This document shows, one piece after another, positions 32,415-41,706 of a stretch of DNA of 64,000 nt. The position numbers and the translations under genes are program-made. How positions within the stretch are numbered: the first letter of the stretch is position 1; the number at the start of each line of letters is the position of its first letter. This DNA is from Adlercreutzia sp. ZJ473. GTDB taxonomy: Bacteria; Actinomycetota; Coriobacteriia; Coriobacteriales; Eggerthellaceae. The stretch is taken from positions 51,607-115,606 of the forward strand of contig NZ_JAAVTO010000001.1 of NCBI RefSeq assembly GCF_013185065.1, read 5' to 3'. The notes beneath the pieces were generated by a model. The model saw only the letters and a list, made by a program, of their open reading frames with translations, ran no database searches and was not told the DNA's origin.

Positions 32415-32763
32415 GGCCTGCGCGGGGTTGGCCGAGGCGGCGGGAGCGCATCCTGCTGTCTCCGACCTCGGCCAAGCGGGGCGGCGGGCTTGGGTCCTGC
32501 TGCTCGAGGGCGGGGTGCGTCGACGTCGGCGCACCTCGCTTCGCTCGTTGTCGGCTCGTTGTCGGAGAGTTTGCGAAGGAAGGGGCGAGAAAGCCGCGAT
32601 CTGATACCATCGGGGCTTCCCGAGCCGCATGCGCGGCTGCTTGACGTGAAGCGGACCTGCGGTTTTGCCTGCAGCTTGCCGGGCTGCGTCCACACCGGCA
32701 GGCTGCTTGCGCGACGGCGGGTATCAGATCGCGTGTTTCTCGCACGAAGGGAGAGAGAGAACC
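32415..32763 (+). other. Structured region between dmsC and the chaperone gene
   Basis: 349 bp without a gene. TTGGCCGAGG (32428-32437) pairs with CCTCGGCCAA (32466-32475) just after dmsC. An element closed by perfect 14-bp inverted repeats occupies 32595-32733, and the ribosome site GGAGAGAGAG follows. Confidence 0.6.
32595..32733 (+). repeat. 139-bp element with 14-bp terminal inverted repeats
   Basis: CGCGATCTGATACC (32595-32608) and its exact complement (32720-32733) enclose three smaller inverted repeats, including GAGCCGC/GCGGCT and TGCCGG/CCGGCA. In RNA this would be a multi-branched fold. No target duplication is visible. It could be a miniature mobile element or a leader structure for the gene at 32764. 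Confidence 0.6.
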
Positions 32764-33447
32764 ATGAACGACCTCAACGGCGCGACGTGCGAAGCTGCCA
32801 CGGAGCACGCCCCGGTGCACGCCTTGGAGCAGGTGGCGTTTCTCGGGGAGACGCTCGGGCCGCTGTTCTTGAACGACCCCGGCCGCGGTGGCAAGGCGGC
32901 TTGCGCGGCCCTGGCGTCTTTCGCGTCGCTCGACGTGCGGGCGGCCGCCGCCGAATGGCCCTTCGTCGACGAGGGGGAGGCGCGCGCAGCGCTCGAGCTC
33001 ATGTGCGTCGGCGCTGCCGCCGGCGTCGACGACGACCTCGTGTGGGAGTACCGGCGGCTGTTCGTGGGGCCGGCGAAGAAGGCCGCGCCGCCATGGGGCT
33101 CGGTGTACACCGACCGCGAGTGCGTGGTGTTCGGCGCGAGCACGCTTGAGCTGCGCGCGTGGATGCGCGCGCACGGCATCGAGCGGCTGGGCGACAAGGC
33201 GGAGCCGGAGGACCACATCGGGCTCATGCTGCTGCTCATGACGTGGATCGCCGACAACCGCCCCGAGCTGCTCGACGAGTACCTGCGCGAGCACCTGCTC
33301 ACCTGGGCGGGGCACTTCCTCTCCCTCGCCGAGCGCGAGGCGGCGCACCCGTTCTACGAGGGCCTGGCGCGCCTGACGTGTGCGAGCCTGGAGGGCGTGC
33401 GCGAGGCGCGCGGCCTCGAGGTGGCCTACCCGCGCTTCTACCGTTAG
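32764..33447 (+). CDS. TorD/DmsD-family molybdoenzyme chaperone
   Basis: Cytoplasmic chaperone that binds the Tat signal of the catalytic subunit and assists cofactor insertion. The 227-residue product has the family core WEYRRLFVGPAKKAAPPWGS with the YxxLFxGP motif and an all-helical profile. The ATG at 32764 with GGAGAGAGAG is preferred to a longer frame from 32665. It lies between two DmsC-type anchors. Confidence 0.9.
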   Translation: MNDLNGATCEAATEHAPVHALEQVAFLGETLGPLFLNDPGRGGKAACAALASFASLDVRAAAAEWPFVDEGEARAALELMCVGAAAGVDDDLVWEYRRLFVGPAKKAAPPWGSVYTDRECVVFGASTLELRAWMRAHGIERLGDKAEPEDHIGLMLLLMTWIADNRPELLDEYLREHLLTWAGHFLSLAEREAAHPFYEGLARLTCASLEGVREARGLEVAYPRFYR

Positions 33448-33502
33448 GCAGATCCTCGGCGGGACGGCTGTGACGCGTGCGCGGGCAGCGTCGGGCGGTG
33501 CT

Positions 33503-33566
33503 GGGCAGCGCATGCGGCAGAAGATTTAGTCGGCTCGCGCATGCGACGGCGGGCAGCGCATGCGGC
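33503..33566 (+). repeat. 16-bp direct repeat upstream of the second anchor gene
   Basis: GGGCAGCGCATGCGGC occurs at 33503-33518 and 33551-33566, a spacing of 48 bp. Both contain the palindrome GCATGC. Confidence 0.7.
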
Positions 33567-33616
33567 GGCGGGCTGTGCCCCCTACGCTCCCGCCGTCTTC
33601 GAGAAAGGGGAGGGCT

Positions 33617-34507
33617 ATGTACAGCATGGACGGCTTGAGCACGGCGCTCGGCGAGATCACGCTCGTGCTCTTCACCACGCTCGCGCCCTCGGGCGTGGTG
33701 GCGCTCATCCTCATGGGCCTGCCCTTCCTCTCGGGGTGCGCGGGCGAGCGCGAGCGCGTGGCGATCGACCGCTTCATGTGCATTCCCATCGCCGTCACCC
33801 TGACGGGGCTCGTGGTGTCGACCACGCATCTGGGCAACCCTGCCAACGCGCTCTACGTGCTGGCGGGCGTGGGGCGCTCGCCGCTGTCGAACGAGGTGTT
33901 CGCGGGCGTGGTGTTCCTGGGGCTTGCCGGCGTGTACTGGCTCACGGCGTTCTCGGAGCGCCAGCGCGCGGGGTTGCGCCGCGCGGGGCTCGCGGTCGTG
34001 TGCGCGGCGGGCATGGCGTTCGTGGGCGCCATCGCGTTCGCCTATGACGCCCCCACCATCCTCGCGTGGAGCACGCCCTACGTGCCGCTGGCGCTCTGCT
34101 TGAACGCGCTTTCGGGCGGGCCCCTGCTCGCGCTGCTCAGCCTGCACGTCGCGGGATATCGCGCGGTGCGCGGTCGGCTCGGCTGGGCGCTCGTGTGCGC
34201 GGCGGCGCTGCTCGCGGCGGCCAACGCGTGCGTCTACATGCTGCAGGGGCTTGGCCTCGCGGGCATCGAGAACCACGTGACCGCGGCGGCGTCGCAGGTG
34301 CCGGGCTACTTCGCGATGCTCGGCGCGTTCGCGGTCCTCGTAGGGGCGGGCGTCGGCGTTGCGGCAAGCGCGCTGCGAGCAGGCTCGGACCCGCGGCGCT
34401 CGACCACGGTGCGCCTCGCGGCGGCCTGCGTGCTCGCGCTCGCCGGCATCTTCGTGATGCGGTTCGCCTTCTACATGATGCACCTGACGGTGGGCTTGGG
34501 CGTGTAG
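33617..34507 (+). CDS. Second DmsC-type membrane anchor
   Basis: A 296-residue paralogue of the anchor at 31551. The start MYSMDGLSTALGEITLVLFT at 33617 follows a GGGGAGGG site. It has about eight hydrophobic segments and the shared loop VSTTHLGNPANALYVLAGVG followed by RSPLSNE. No extra catalytic or ferredoxin subunit accompanies it, so it may be an alternative anchor for the same reductase or for one encoded elsewhere. Confidence 0.88.
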   Translation: MYSMDGLSTALGEITLVLFTTLAPSGVVALILMGLPFLSGCAGERERVAIDRFMCIPIAVTLTGLVVSTTHLGNPANALYVLAGVGRSPLSNEVFAGVVFLGLAGVYWLTAFSERQRAGLRRAGLAVVCAAGMAFVGAIAFAYDAPTILAWSTPYVPLALCLNALSGGPLLALLSLHVAGYRAVRGRLGWALVCAAALLAAANACVYMLQGLGLAGIENHVTAAASQVPGYFAMLGAFAVLVGAGVGVAASALRAGSDPRRSTTVRLAAACVLALAGIFVMRFAFYMMHLTVGLGV

Positions 34508-34846
34508 CCCGCCTCGCAGGGCAGGGGACAGCAGGGCGTTACTCAGGCGTGTACGGGGTGTGTGGCGTCTTGCGCGAGCGGGGGGCGCCGGAGCGTCCTA
34601 CATGCAATCTCGCTGTAAGGTTCAAGGTGGGGGCTCGGGGGCGGAGGGGGTGCCCCGCGCGCAGGTTCTGCAGCGACTGAAACAGCCCAGTGGGCTGTTT
34701 CACCAAGCGAAGCCTGTTTGAGCACGGGGCTCCCCCTCCGCCCCCGAGCCCCGAGCCTCGAGCGCCTAGGGGCGGCGACCCCGTGCTCGCCAGATGAGCT
34801 TCGCCGCTCCCGAGCCCCGAGCGAGCGAGTCCTGTTCCTGGCAGCT
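34508..34846. other. Structured region between convergent dmsC2 and the aminotransferase gene
   Basis: 339 bp without a gene. It holds the long hairpin element at 34630-34752, a competing 10-bp pairing GAGCACGGGG (34720-34729) with CCCCGTGCTC (34779-34788), and a direct repeat CCGCYCCCGAGCCCCGAGC at 34739-34757 and 34809-34827. Confidence 0.65.
34630..34752. repeat. Long inverted-repeat element with internal hairpin
   Basis: 28-nt arms at 34630-34657 and 34725-34752 are complementary with one mismatch. Inside, TGAAACAGCCCA (34678-34689) and TGGGCTGTTTCA (34691-34702) form a second hairpin. It may act as a bidirectional transcription barrier. Confidence 0.8.
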
Positions 34847-36142
34847 TTACTCCGCCTGCGCGATCAGCTGCTCGAGCGCGGCGATCTTCACGCAGCACAC
34901 GAACACGTCCATGGCCTCCTCGAGCTCCTCCGCGGGCGGCAGGGTGGGGGCGATGCGGATGTTGGAGTCGTGCGGGTCGCGCCCGTAGGGCCAGGTGGCG
35001 CCTGCGCCCGTCATCACCACGCCCGCCTCGCGCGCAAGCGCCACGATGCGCGCGGCCGTGTGCTCGGGGCCGTCGAAGCTCACGAAGTAGCCGCCGCGCG
35101 GGCTCGTCCAGCGCGCGACGCCCGCCTCGCCGAGCCCCTCCTCCAGCTTGCGCGCCACGAGCGCGAACTTCGGGCGCAGGATGGCGGCGTGGAGCGCCAT
35201 GTGCGCCGCGATGCCGTCCCCGTCGCGCAGGAACTTCACGTGGCGCAGCTGGTTGAGCTTGTCGTGCCCGATCATCTGCACGGTGAGGTGGGACTTCGCC
35301 TCCGCGATGTTCTCCGGCGAGGCCGCCATGGCCGCCACGCCGGCGCCCGGGATGGTCACCTTCGAGGTGGACGCGAACTTGAGGTAGCGGTGGGGGTTGC
35401 CTGCCTCCGCGCACGCGCGGGCGATGTCGAGCAGCTGGTCCTGCTCGCTCGCCTCGTCATGGAGGTGGTGCACGGCGTAGGCGTTGTCCCAGAAGATGCG
35501 GAAGTCCTCGGCGGCGCACTCCATGGAGGCCAGGCGGCGCACCACCTCGTCAGAGTACGTGACGCCGCCGGGGTTGGAGTACTTCGGAACGCACCAGATG
35601 CCCTTCACGCGCGCGTCTGAGGCTGCGAGGCGCTCGACCTCGTCCATGTCGGGCCCGTCCTCGTTCATCTCGACGGGGATCATCTCGATGCCGAACGCCT
35701 GCGTGATGGCGAAGTGGCGGTCGTAGCCCGGAACGGGGCAGATCCACTTGACGGCGTCGCAGGCGCACCACGGCGCGCTGCCCAGGCAGCCGAAGTCGAG
35801 GCAGCGTGCCAGCGCGTCGTACATCGCCGTAAGGCTCGAGTTGCCGAACACGATGACGTTTGCGGGCTCGTCGTCGAGCAGGCAGGCCATGAGGCGCTTC
35901 GCCTCGGGCAGGCCGTCGAGCACGCCGTAGTTGCGGCAGTCGGTGCCGTCCTCGGAGAAGCAGTCGGCCGCCGAGGTGACGAGCCCGAGCATGGGCATGG
36001 ACAGGTCGAGCTGGTCGGACGTCGGCTTGCCGCGCGCCATGTTGAGCGCAAGCCCGCGCGCCTTGAATCCCGCGTACGTTTCCTGCTGAGCCGCCAGCTC
36101 GTCGCGCAGCTGGTCGATGGGCATTTCCGCAAAGCGCGTCAT
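34847..36142 (-). CDS. Aspartate aminotransferase, type Ic
   Basis: PLP enzyme expected to exchange aspartate and oxaloacetate with glutamate. The ATG at 36142 (MTRFAEMPIDQLRDELAAQQ) with an AAAGGA site gives 431 residues. Signatures of the Corynebacterium AspT group are LNMARGKPTSDQLDLS, WCVPKYSNPGGVTYSDE, the Schiff-base Lys in STSKVTIPGAG, and PYGRDPHDSNIRIAPT. It is convergent with dmsC2 and divergent from putP. Confidence 0.88.
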   Translation of the reverse strand: MTRFAEMPIDQLRDELAAQQETYAGFKARGLALNMARGKPTSDQLDLSMPMLGLVTSAADCFSEDGTDCRNYGVLDGLPEAKRLMACLLDDEPANVIVFGNSSLTAMYDALARCLDFGCLGSAPWCACDAVKWICPVPGYDRHFAITQAFGIEMIPVEMNEDGPDMDEVERLAASDARVKGIWCVPKYSNPGGVTYSDEVVRRLASMECAAEDFRIFWDNAYAVHHLHDEASEQDQLLDIARACAEAGNPHRYLKFASTSKVTIPGAGVAAMAASPENIAEAKSHLTVQMIGHDKLNQLRHVKFLRDGDGIAAHMALHAAILRPKFALVARKLEEGLGEAGVARWTSPRGGYFVSFDGPEHTAARIVALAREAGVVMTGAGATWPYGRDPHDSNIRIAPTLPPAEELEEAMDVFVCCVKIAALEQLIAQAE

Positions 36143-36329
36143 AGCATGCGTCCTTTCACCGTTAAACATTCGTAACTTGGGCGAGAAAGAGCGAGACACT
36201 CCACTCGGATAAAGTATAATCCCCCTGTTTAGTCACATGATAGGGTAAGACCCCGCCAGCGAGGGCATCTTCAGATTTAACGCGCAGATAAGCGCGTGCG
36301 GGGCCGCAAGGGGAGAAAGCTAAAGGGAA
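36143..36329 (+). promoter_or_regulatory. putP promoter and structured leader
   Basis: TATAAT at 36215-36220 is followed by a leader of about 100 nt. CCCCGC (36251-36256) pairs with GCGGGG (36298-36303), enclosing CGCGC (36281-36285)/GCGCG (36292-36296). I do not recognise a known riboswitch. Confidence 0.4.
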
Positions 36330-37892
36330 ATGATTGAGAGCGATGTCTGGGTAGTATTCGCGATGCTCATCTACTTCGCGGTAGTGGTGTGCATCGGCTT
36401 TGTGTACGCGAAGCGCTCCAACTCCTCGAGCGAGGAGTACTTCTTGGGCGGGCGCGGCCTCGGGCCGTGGCTCACGGCGCTGTCGGCCGAGGCGTCGGAC
36501 ATGTCGGGCTGGCTGCTCATGGGCCTGCCGGGCGTGGCGTACTTCACGGGCGCGTCGGACGCCATGTGGACGGCCATCGGCCTGGCCATCGGCACGTACC
36601 TCAACTGGAAGTTCGTGGCGAAGCGCCTGCGCAAGTACTCGGAGAAGGCGAACAACTCCATCACGGTGCCCGACTTCTTCTCCAACCGCTTCCATGACGG
36701 CAAGCACGTCCTCATGACCATCGCCGCGCTGATCATCATCTTGTTCTTCACCATCTACACGGCCTCGTGCTTCGTGACGGTGGGCAAGCTGTTCGCCACG
36801 CTGTTCGGCTGGGACTACGCCACCATGATGATCATCGGCGCCATCATCGTGTTCCTCTACACCTTCCTGGGCGGCTACCTCTCGGTGTGCACCACCGACC
36901 TCATCCAGGGCTCGCTCATGTTCTTCGCGCTGGCCACCATCTTCGTCGGCAGCGTGACGGCGGCGGGCGGCGTGGACAACACGGTGGCCTTCCTGCAGTC
37001 GATCCCGGGCTTTCTGTCGGGGACGGAGATCGCGGTGCCGATCGTCGACGAGGCCGGCAAGCAGGTGGTCGAGAACGGCCAGCCGCTCTTCGCTGAGGCG
37101 GGCGCGTACGGCCTGGTCACCATCGTGAGCGGCCTGGCGTGGGGCCTCGGCTACTTCGGCATGCCCCAGGTGCTCATCCGCTTCATGTCCATCCGCCACT
37201 CGAGCGAGATCAAGAAGTCGCGCCTCATCGCCATGATCTGGCTCGTGGTCTCCTTGAGCTCCGCGGTGTGCATCGGGCTCATCGGCCGCGCGGTCATCCC
37301 CGCCGAGTTTCTGACGCAGGCCTCCGCCGAGAGCGTGTTCATCGTGCTCTCGCGCATGCTCCTGCCCTCGTTCTTCTGCGGGCTGGTGGTCTCGGGCATC
37401 TTCGCGGCGGCCATGAGCTCGTCGTCGTCCTACCTGCTCATCTCGGGCTCGGCTGTGGCGAACAACATCTTCAAGGGCCTGCTCAAGCGCGACGCCACCG
37501 ACTCCCAGGTCATGATCGCCGCGCGCGTCACGCTGACGGCCATCCTGATCCTCGGCTGCTTCCTCGCGCTCGACCAGGACTCCTCGATCTTCAACATCGT
37601 GTCGTACGCGTGGGCGGGCTTCGGCGCGTCGTTCGGCCCGCTCATGCTGCTGTCGCTGTACTGGCGCCGCACCACCATGCAGGGCGCGGTGGCCGGCATG
37701 CTCACGGGCGCGTGCACCGTGGTGGTCTGGAACATGTTCGTCAAGCCGCTCGGCGGCTGGTTCGGCGTGTACGAGCTTCTGCCCGGCTTCGTGCTCGCGC
37801 TCGTGGTGATCGTGGTGGTGTCGCTGCTCACGCCCGAGCCCAAGCAGGAGGTGCTCGACGACTTCGACACCTACATGGAGCTCGACGTCTAG
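36330..37892 (+). CDS. putP: Sodium/proline symporter
   Basis: Inner-membrane Na+-coupled proline importer of the SSS family. The 520-residue product has about 13 membrane segments. Diagnostic stretches are SNSSSEEYFLGGRGLGPWLT, LSAEASDMSGWLLMGLPG and FAAAMSSSSSYLLISGSA. The ATG follows AAAGGG. A UUCG-capped terminator ends the unit. Confidence 0.93.
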   Translation: MIESDVWVVFAMLIYFAVVVCIGFVYAKRSNSSSEEYFLGGRGLGPWLTALSAEASDMSGWLLMGLPGVAYFTGASDAMWTAIGLAIGTYLNWKFVAKRLRKYSEKANNSITVPDFFSNRFHDGKHVLMTIAALIIILFFTIYTASCFVTVGKLFATLFGWDYATMMIIGAIIVFLYTFLGGYLSVCTTDLIQGSLMFFALATIFVGSVTAAGGVDNTVAFLQSIPGFLSGTEIAVPIVDEAGKQVVENGQPLFAEAGAYGLVTIVSGLAWGLGYFGMPQVLIRFMSIRHSSEIKKSRLIAMIWLVVSLSSAVCIGLIGRAVIPAEFLTQASAESVFIVLSRMLLPSFFCGLVVSGIFAAAMSSSSSYLLISGSAVANNIFKGLLKRDATDSQVMIAARVTLTAILILGCFLALDQDSSIFNIVSYAWAGFGASFGPLMLLSLYWRRTTMQGAVAGMLTGACTVVVWNMFVKPLGGWFGVYELLPGFVLALVVIVVVSLLTPEPKQEVLDDFDTYMELDV

Positions 37893-38027
37893 CGGATTCC
37901 AGTCGCATGGCGCGGCCGACGCTGTTGGCGTCCTGCCCGCCGCATGGCGCTCGTCGCAGGTTCGGGCCTTGAGGCCTCGCTCCTCGCGAAGGCGTCCACG
38001 TAACCTGCGCAACGTGCTTCCCCATGA

Positions 38028-38059
38028 AAGAAGATCCCCGCTTCGGCGGGGATCTTCTT
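38028..38059. terminator. Terminator with TTCG tetraloop after putP
   Basis: AAGAAGATCCCCGC (38028-38041) and GCGGGGATCTTCTT (38046-38059) form a perfect 14-bp stem around TTCG. It is nearly symmetric and could serve both converging genes. Further upstream, CGCAGGTT (37955-37962) and AACCTGCG (38002-38009) enclose another small hairpin. Confidence 0.9.
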
Positions 38060-38164
38060 ATCTCAGGATGCTTGACCTTGCGGCACGGAGCTCAGCAGCG
38101 CGGGGAGCGCAGGGGGAGCGCAGGGGGAGCGCGGCGCGGTGCCGCGCCAAGCTGAGGCGGCGTC

Positions 38165-39307
38165 CTAGTAGCGGACGAACACCATGCCGGCCTGCACGGG
38201 GCCGTAGATGACGCCGACGCCCTCGGTGGCGGCATGGATCATCTGGTTGTTGCCCACGTAGATGCCGCAGTGGCCGGAGTTCACGCACACGTCGCCCGGC
38301 TGCGGGTCGCTCACGCGCGGCCAGCCGAGGAAGGTGTAGGTGGTGCCCAGGCGGCTGTAGGAGCCGGTGAGGCAGTAGGACACGAAGCCCGAGCAGTCGA
38401 ACTGGCCCGGCGCGCAGGCGCCCCACACGTACTGGGCGTTGCCCACGTAGCTCTGCGCGCGCCCGACGACCGAGCCCGCGTCGGCGGGGACGTAGGCAGG
38501 GGCGTTGCTGACGCTGCCGCCGCCGTTGGACCCGCCGCCCGAGTTGCCGCCGCCGTTGGATCCGCCGCCCGAGTTGCCGCCGCCCGACGACTGCGACTGC
38601 TCGGCCTGCGCGATGGCCTGCGCAACGACGGCCGCCGCCGCTGCCTCCTCGGCGCGGCGCTGCGCCTCGCGCTCCTGCTCGAGCAGCTCGGCGGCCTCGG
38701 CGCTCAGGCTGTTGTAGACGGCCTGCATCTCGGCGACGGTGGCCTCGGCCTCCTCCTTCACCTGGCGGGCCGTCTCGGCCTGCTCGGCGGCGATGCGCTC
38801 CTGCTCGGCGTAGGTGGCCTTCTGGGCCTCGACCTCGGCGCGCAGGTCCTTGGTCTGCTGGACCATGTTCGCGTCGTTCTCGTTCATGTTGTTGAGCAGG
38901 TCCCAGTTGTTGGTGAACGCCTGGAACGTGGTGGAGCCCAAGAGCAGGTCGATGAAGGACAGCGAGCCGGTGCGGTACATGCTGCGCGCACGCGTGCCGA
39001 GCTTGTCCTGGAGGTCGGCGATCTGCCCGCTGGCCTCGTCGATGCGCGCCTGCGCCTCGTCCATCTTCCCCTGCGCGGCCTCCTGCTCGGCCAGCGCGGT
39101 GAAGTAGTCGTCAGACGCGGCGTCGAGCTGCGTCTGCATGGCGTTGATCTTGTCGAGCGTGGCGGCGGCCTCGGCCTGCTTCTCGGCGGCCGTGGGCGTG
39201 GCGAGGGCGGTGAGGGGGTTGAGGGCCAAGGTGCAGGTTGCAGCTCCGAAGACCGCGGCGCTGCCGAGGAACGTGCGCCTGGTTACGGCGCTGAAATGCT
39301 CGCTCAT
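38165..39307 (-). CDS. NlpC/P60 peptidoglycan hydrolase with coiled-coil domain
   Basis: Probable D,L-endopeptidase of peptide stems, exported. The start MSEHFSAVTRRTFLGSAAVF at 39307 gives 380 residues with a Tat-like signal. Residues about 40-245 are an Ala/Glu-rich PcsB/CwlO-type coiled coil. Next comes a Gly/Ser/Asn linker made of near-identical GGGNSGGGSN units (about 246-270), then an NlpC/P60 domain with the catalytic Cys in FDCSGFVSYC and His in GHCGIYVGN. GGGAGG site upstream. The coiled coil suggests control by an FtsEX-type partner, which is not in this window. Confidence 0.92.
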   Translation of the reverse strand: MSEHFSAVTRRTFLGSAAVFGAATCTLALNPLTALATPTAAEKQAEAAATLDKINAMQTQLDAASDDYFTALAEQEAAQGKMDEAQARIDEASGQIADLQDKLGTRARSMYRTGSLSFIDLLLGSTTFQAFTNNWDLLNNMNENDANMVQQTKDLRAEVEAQKATYAEQERIAAEQAETARQVKEEAEATVAEMQAVYNSLSAEAAELLEQEREAQRRAEEAAAAAVVAQAIAQAEQSQSSGGGNSGGGSNGGGNSGGGSNGGGSVSNAPAYVPADAGSVVGRAQSYVGNAQYVWGACAPGQFDCSGFVSYCLTGSYSRLGTTYTFLGWPRVSDPQPGDVCVNSGHCGIYVGNNQMIHAATEGVGVIYGPVQAGMVFVRY

Positions 39308-39717
39308 CAGTCTGTGAACCTCCCTAGATTGAGCACGTGGAATATCGTTCGTTGCAAACATGCTGGCTATCATAACACGAGAAGCCCGTGCGCATGCTTC
39401 CTTGAGAAAGCCTTCATAACTCGCTGCTTAGCGTTAGGTGCTTGATTATGCTCGAACTTTTTTCAGGGATTGCACGCGCCATACTCTTATAAAGAGGGGG
39501 ATCAGGTGCGCGCCATTCGGTATAATGCCTGATGCGAAGGAGGTTTTTCCGCTCGTCCCGCGCGATTTGCGGAGGAGATGTGTGGATACGCCCGGAGGCG
39601 TGTAAGTAGTTGACAGGCGGTATCCGGTAGCGTATTATTCATTCGCTCGCTTGTTCGGAGCACGTTTGGACGGGCGGGTGGCAGCTTGATAAATACACAT
39701 GAATTAAGTGCCGAAAT
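39308..39717 (+). other. Intergenic region before the tRNA-tuf unit
   Basis: 410 bp without a supported gene. It contains CTCTT-ATA-AAGAG (39484-39496), a TATAAT at 39521-39526 with no convincing reading frame behind it, and the tRNA promoter at 39610-39638. Confidence 0.5.
39610..39638 (+). promoter_or_regulatory. Strong promoter of the tRNA-tuf unit
   Basis: TTGACA (39610-39615), a 17-bp spacer and TATTAT (39633-39638). It is the closest match to the sigma70 consensus in this window and lies 79 bp before tRNA-Tyr. Confidence 0.85.
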
Positions 39718-39802
39718 GGGCGTGTGCCCGAGTGGTTAAAGGGGACGGGCTGTAAACCCGTTAGCTATGCTTACCTAGGTTCGAATCCTAGCGCGCCCAC
39801 CA
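39718..39802 (+). tRNA. tRNA-Tyr (GTA)
   Basis: 85 nt including encoded CCA. Acceptor GGGCGTG pairs with CGCGCCC. A long variable arm is present, as in type II tRNAs. The anticodon GTA is at 39752-39754 and the T-loop is GGTTCGAATCC. Confidence 0.97.
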
Positions 39803-39806
39803 TTTC

Positions 39807-39882
39807 GCCTGTGTAGCTCAGTCGGTAGAGCACTTCGTTGGTAACGAAGAGGTCACCGGTTCAAGTCCGGTCGCAGGCTCCA
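39807..39882 (+). tRNA. tRNA-Thr (GGT)
   Basis: 76 nt with encoded CCA. Acceptor GCCTGTG pairs with CGCAGGC. The anticodon loop TTGGTAA in stem CTTCG/CGAAG gives GGT at 39840-39842. Confidence 0.97.
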
Positions 39883-39887
39883 TTAAT

Positions 39888-39964
39888 GGCGGTGTAGCTC
39901 AGTTGGTCAGAGCACACGGTTCATACCCGTGGCGTCACTGGTTCAAATCCAGTCACCGCTACCA
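39888..39964 (+). tRNA. tRNA-Met (CAT), elongator type
   Basis: 77 nt with encoded CCA. Acceptor GGCGGTG pairs with CACCGCT, with position 1 paired G-T. Initiator tRNA would have an unpaired C1-A72 and three G-C pairs below the anticodon loop, which are absent here. Lysidine-type tRNA-Ile (CAT) is a less likely alternative. Confidence 0.9.
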
Positions 39965-39975
39965 TGAGGAACTGT

Positions 39976-40006
39976 CGCGTCCGCTCCTTGCGGACGCGTT
40001 TATTTT
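39976..40006 (+). terminator. Terminator-like hairpin between tRNA-Met and tuf
   Basis: CGCGTCCGC (39976-39984) pairs with GCGGACGCG (39990-39998), followed by TTTATTTTG. Partial termination would give more tRNA than tuf mRNA, or the structure may be a processing site. Confidence 0.7.
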
Positions 40007-40055
40007 GTTTGTTTCGCGTATGCGAAGGAATCTCTTTTAATAAGGAGGATGAAAC

Positions 40056-41252
<1,197 letters not shown>

Positions 41253-41271
41253 CTGAACCTTGCTTGATACC

Positions 41272-41312
41272 GCAGGGCTTGCGCTTGCTCGCAGGCGCAA
41301 GCCCTGCTCTTC
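41272..41312 (+). terminator. Intrinsic terminator after tuf
   Basis: GCAGGGCTTGCGC (41272-41284) and GCGCAAGCCCTGC (41295-41307) form a perfect 13-bp stem. The T tract is weak (TCTTC). Confidence 0.8.
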
Positions 41313-41367
41313 GGAATTCATGTGTATGCGCTAAGCTTGCTCGAGTTTAACGGCAAAAGGAGAATTC

Positions 41368-41517
41368 ATGCGTACGTTGGTCACCCTGGCCTGCACCGAG
41401 TGCAAGCGCCGCAACTACACGACCAAGAAGAACAAGCAGAACAACCCTGACCGCATCGAGTTCAAGAAGTACTGCAAGTGGTGTGGGCATCACACCATGC
41501 ACAAGGAAACTCGCTAG
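41368..41517 (+). CDS. rpmG: 50S ribosomal protein L33, zinc-binding type
   Basis: A 49-residue gene read directly from the sequence: it starts [20 protein letters not shown] and ends HHTMHKETR. The CTEC and CKWC pairs form the zinc site of the C+ type. An AAAAGGAG site precedes the ATG. It sits before tRNA-Trp, secE and nusG, the usual neighbourhood in Gram-positive bacteria. Confidence 0.97.
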   Translation: MRTLVTLACTECKRRNYTTKKNKQNNPDRIEFKKYCKWCGHHTMHKETR

Positions 41518-41544
41518 AGGTTTGGTGTTTTAGGAAACAGGCAT

Positions 41545-41621
41545 AGGCCAGTAGCTCCAATTGGTAGAGCGGCGGTCTCCAAAACCGCATGTTGGGGGTT
41601 CGAGTCCCTCCTGGCCTGCCA
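41545..41621 (+). tRNA. tRNA-Trp (CCA)
   Basis: 77 nt with encoded CCA end. Acceptor AGGCCAG pairs with CTGGCCT. The anticodon loop CTCCAAA in stem GCGGT/ACCGC gives CCA. Located between rpmG and secE. Confidence 0.97.
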
Positions 41622-41706
41622 GCTTGTTTGGTACGAGCAGCCCGACGGCTGCTTGTTTGGCGTTTAGACGATTAATCATTTCACCACTTTTTTCAGAAGG
41701 ATTCTC

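Noticed and set aside
36215..36329. A known riboswitch class upstream of putP
   Set aside because: The pairing is simple, and I could not match conserved bases of glycine, SAM, cobalamin, sodium or other familiar classes.
39888..39964. Initiator tRNA-fMet
   Set aside because: Position 1-72 is a G-T pair and the anticodon stem lacks the three consecutive G-C pairs of initiators.
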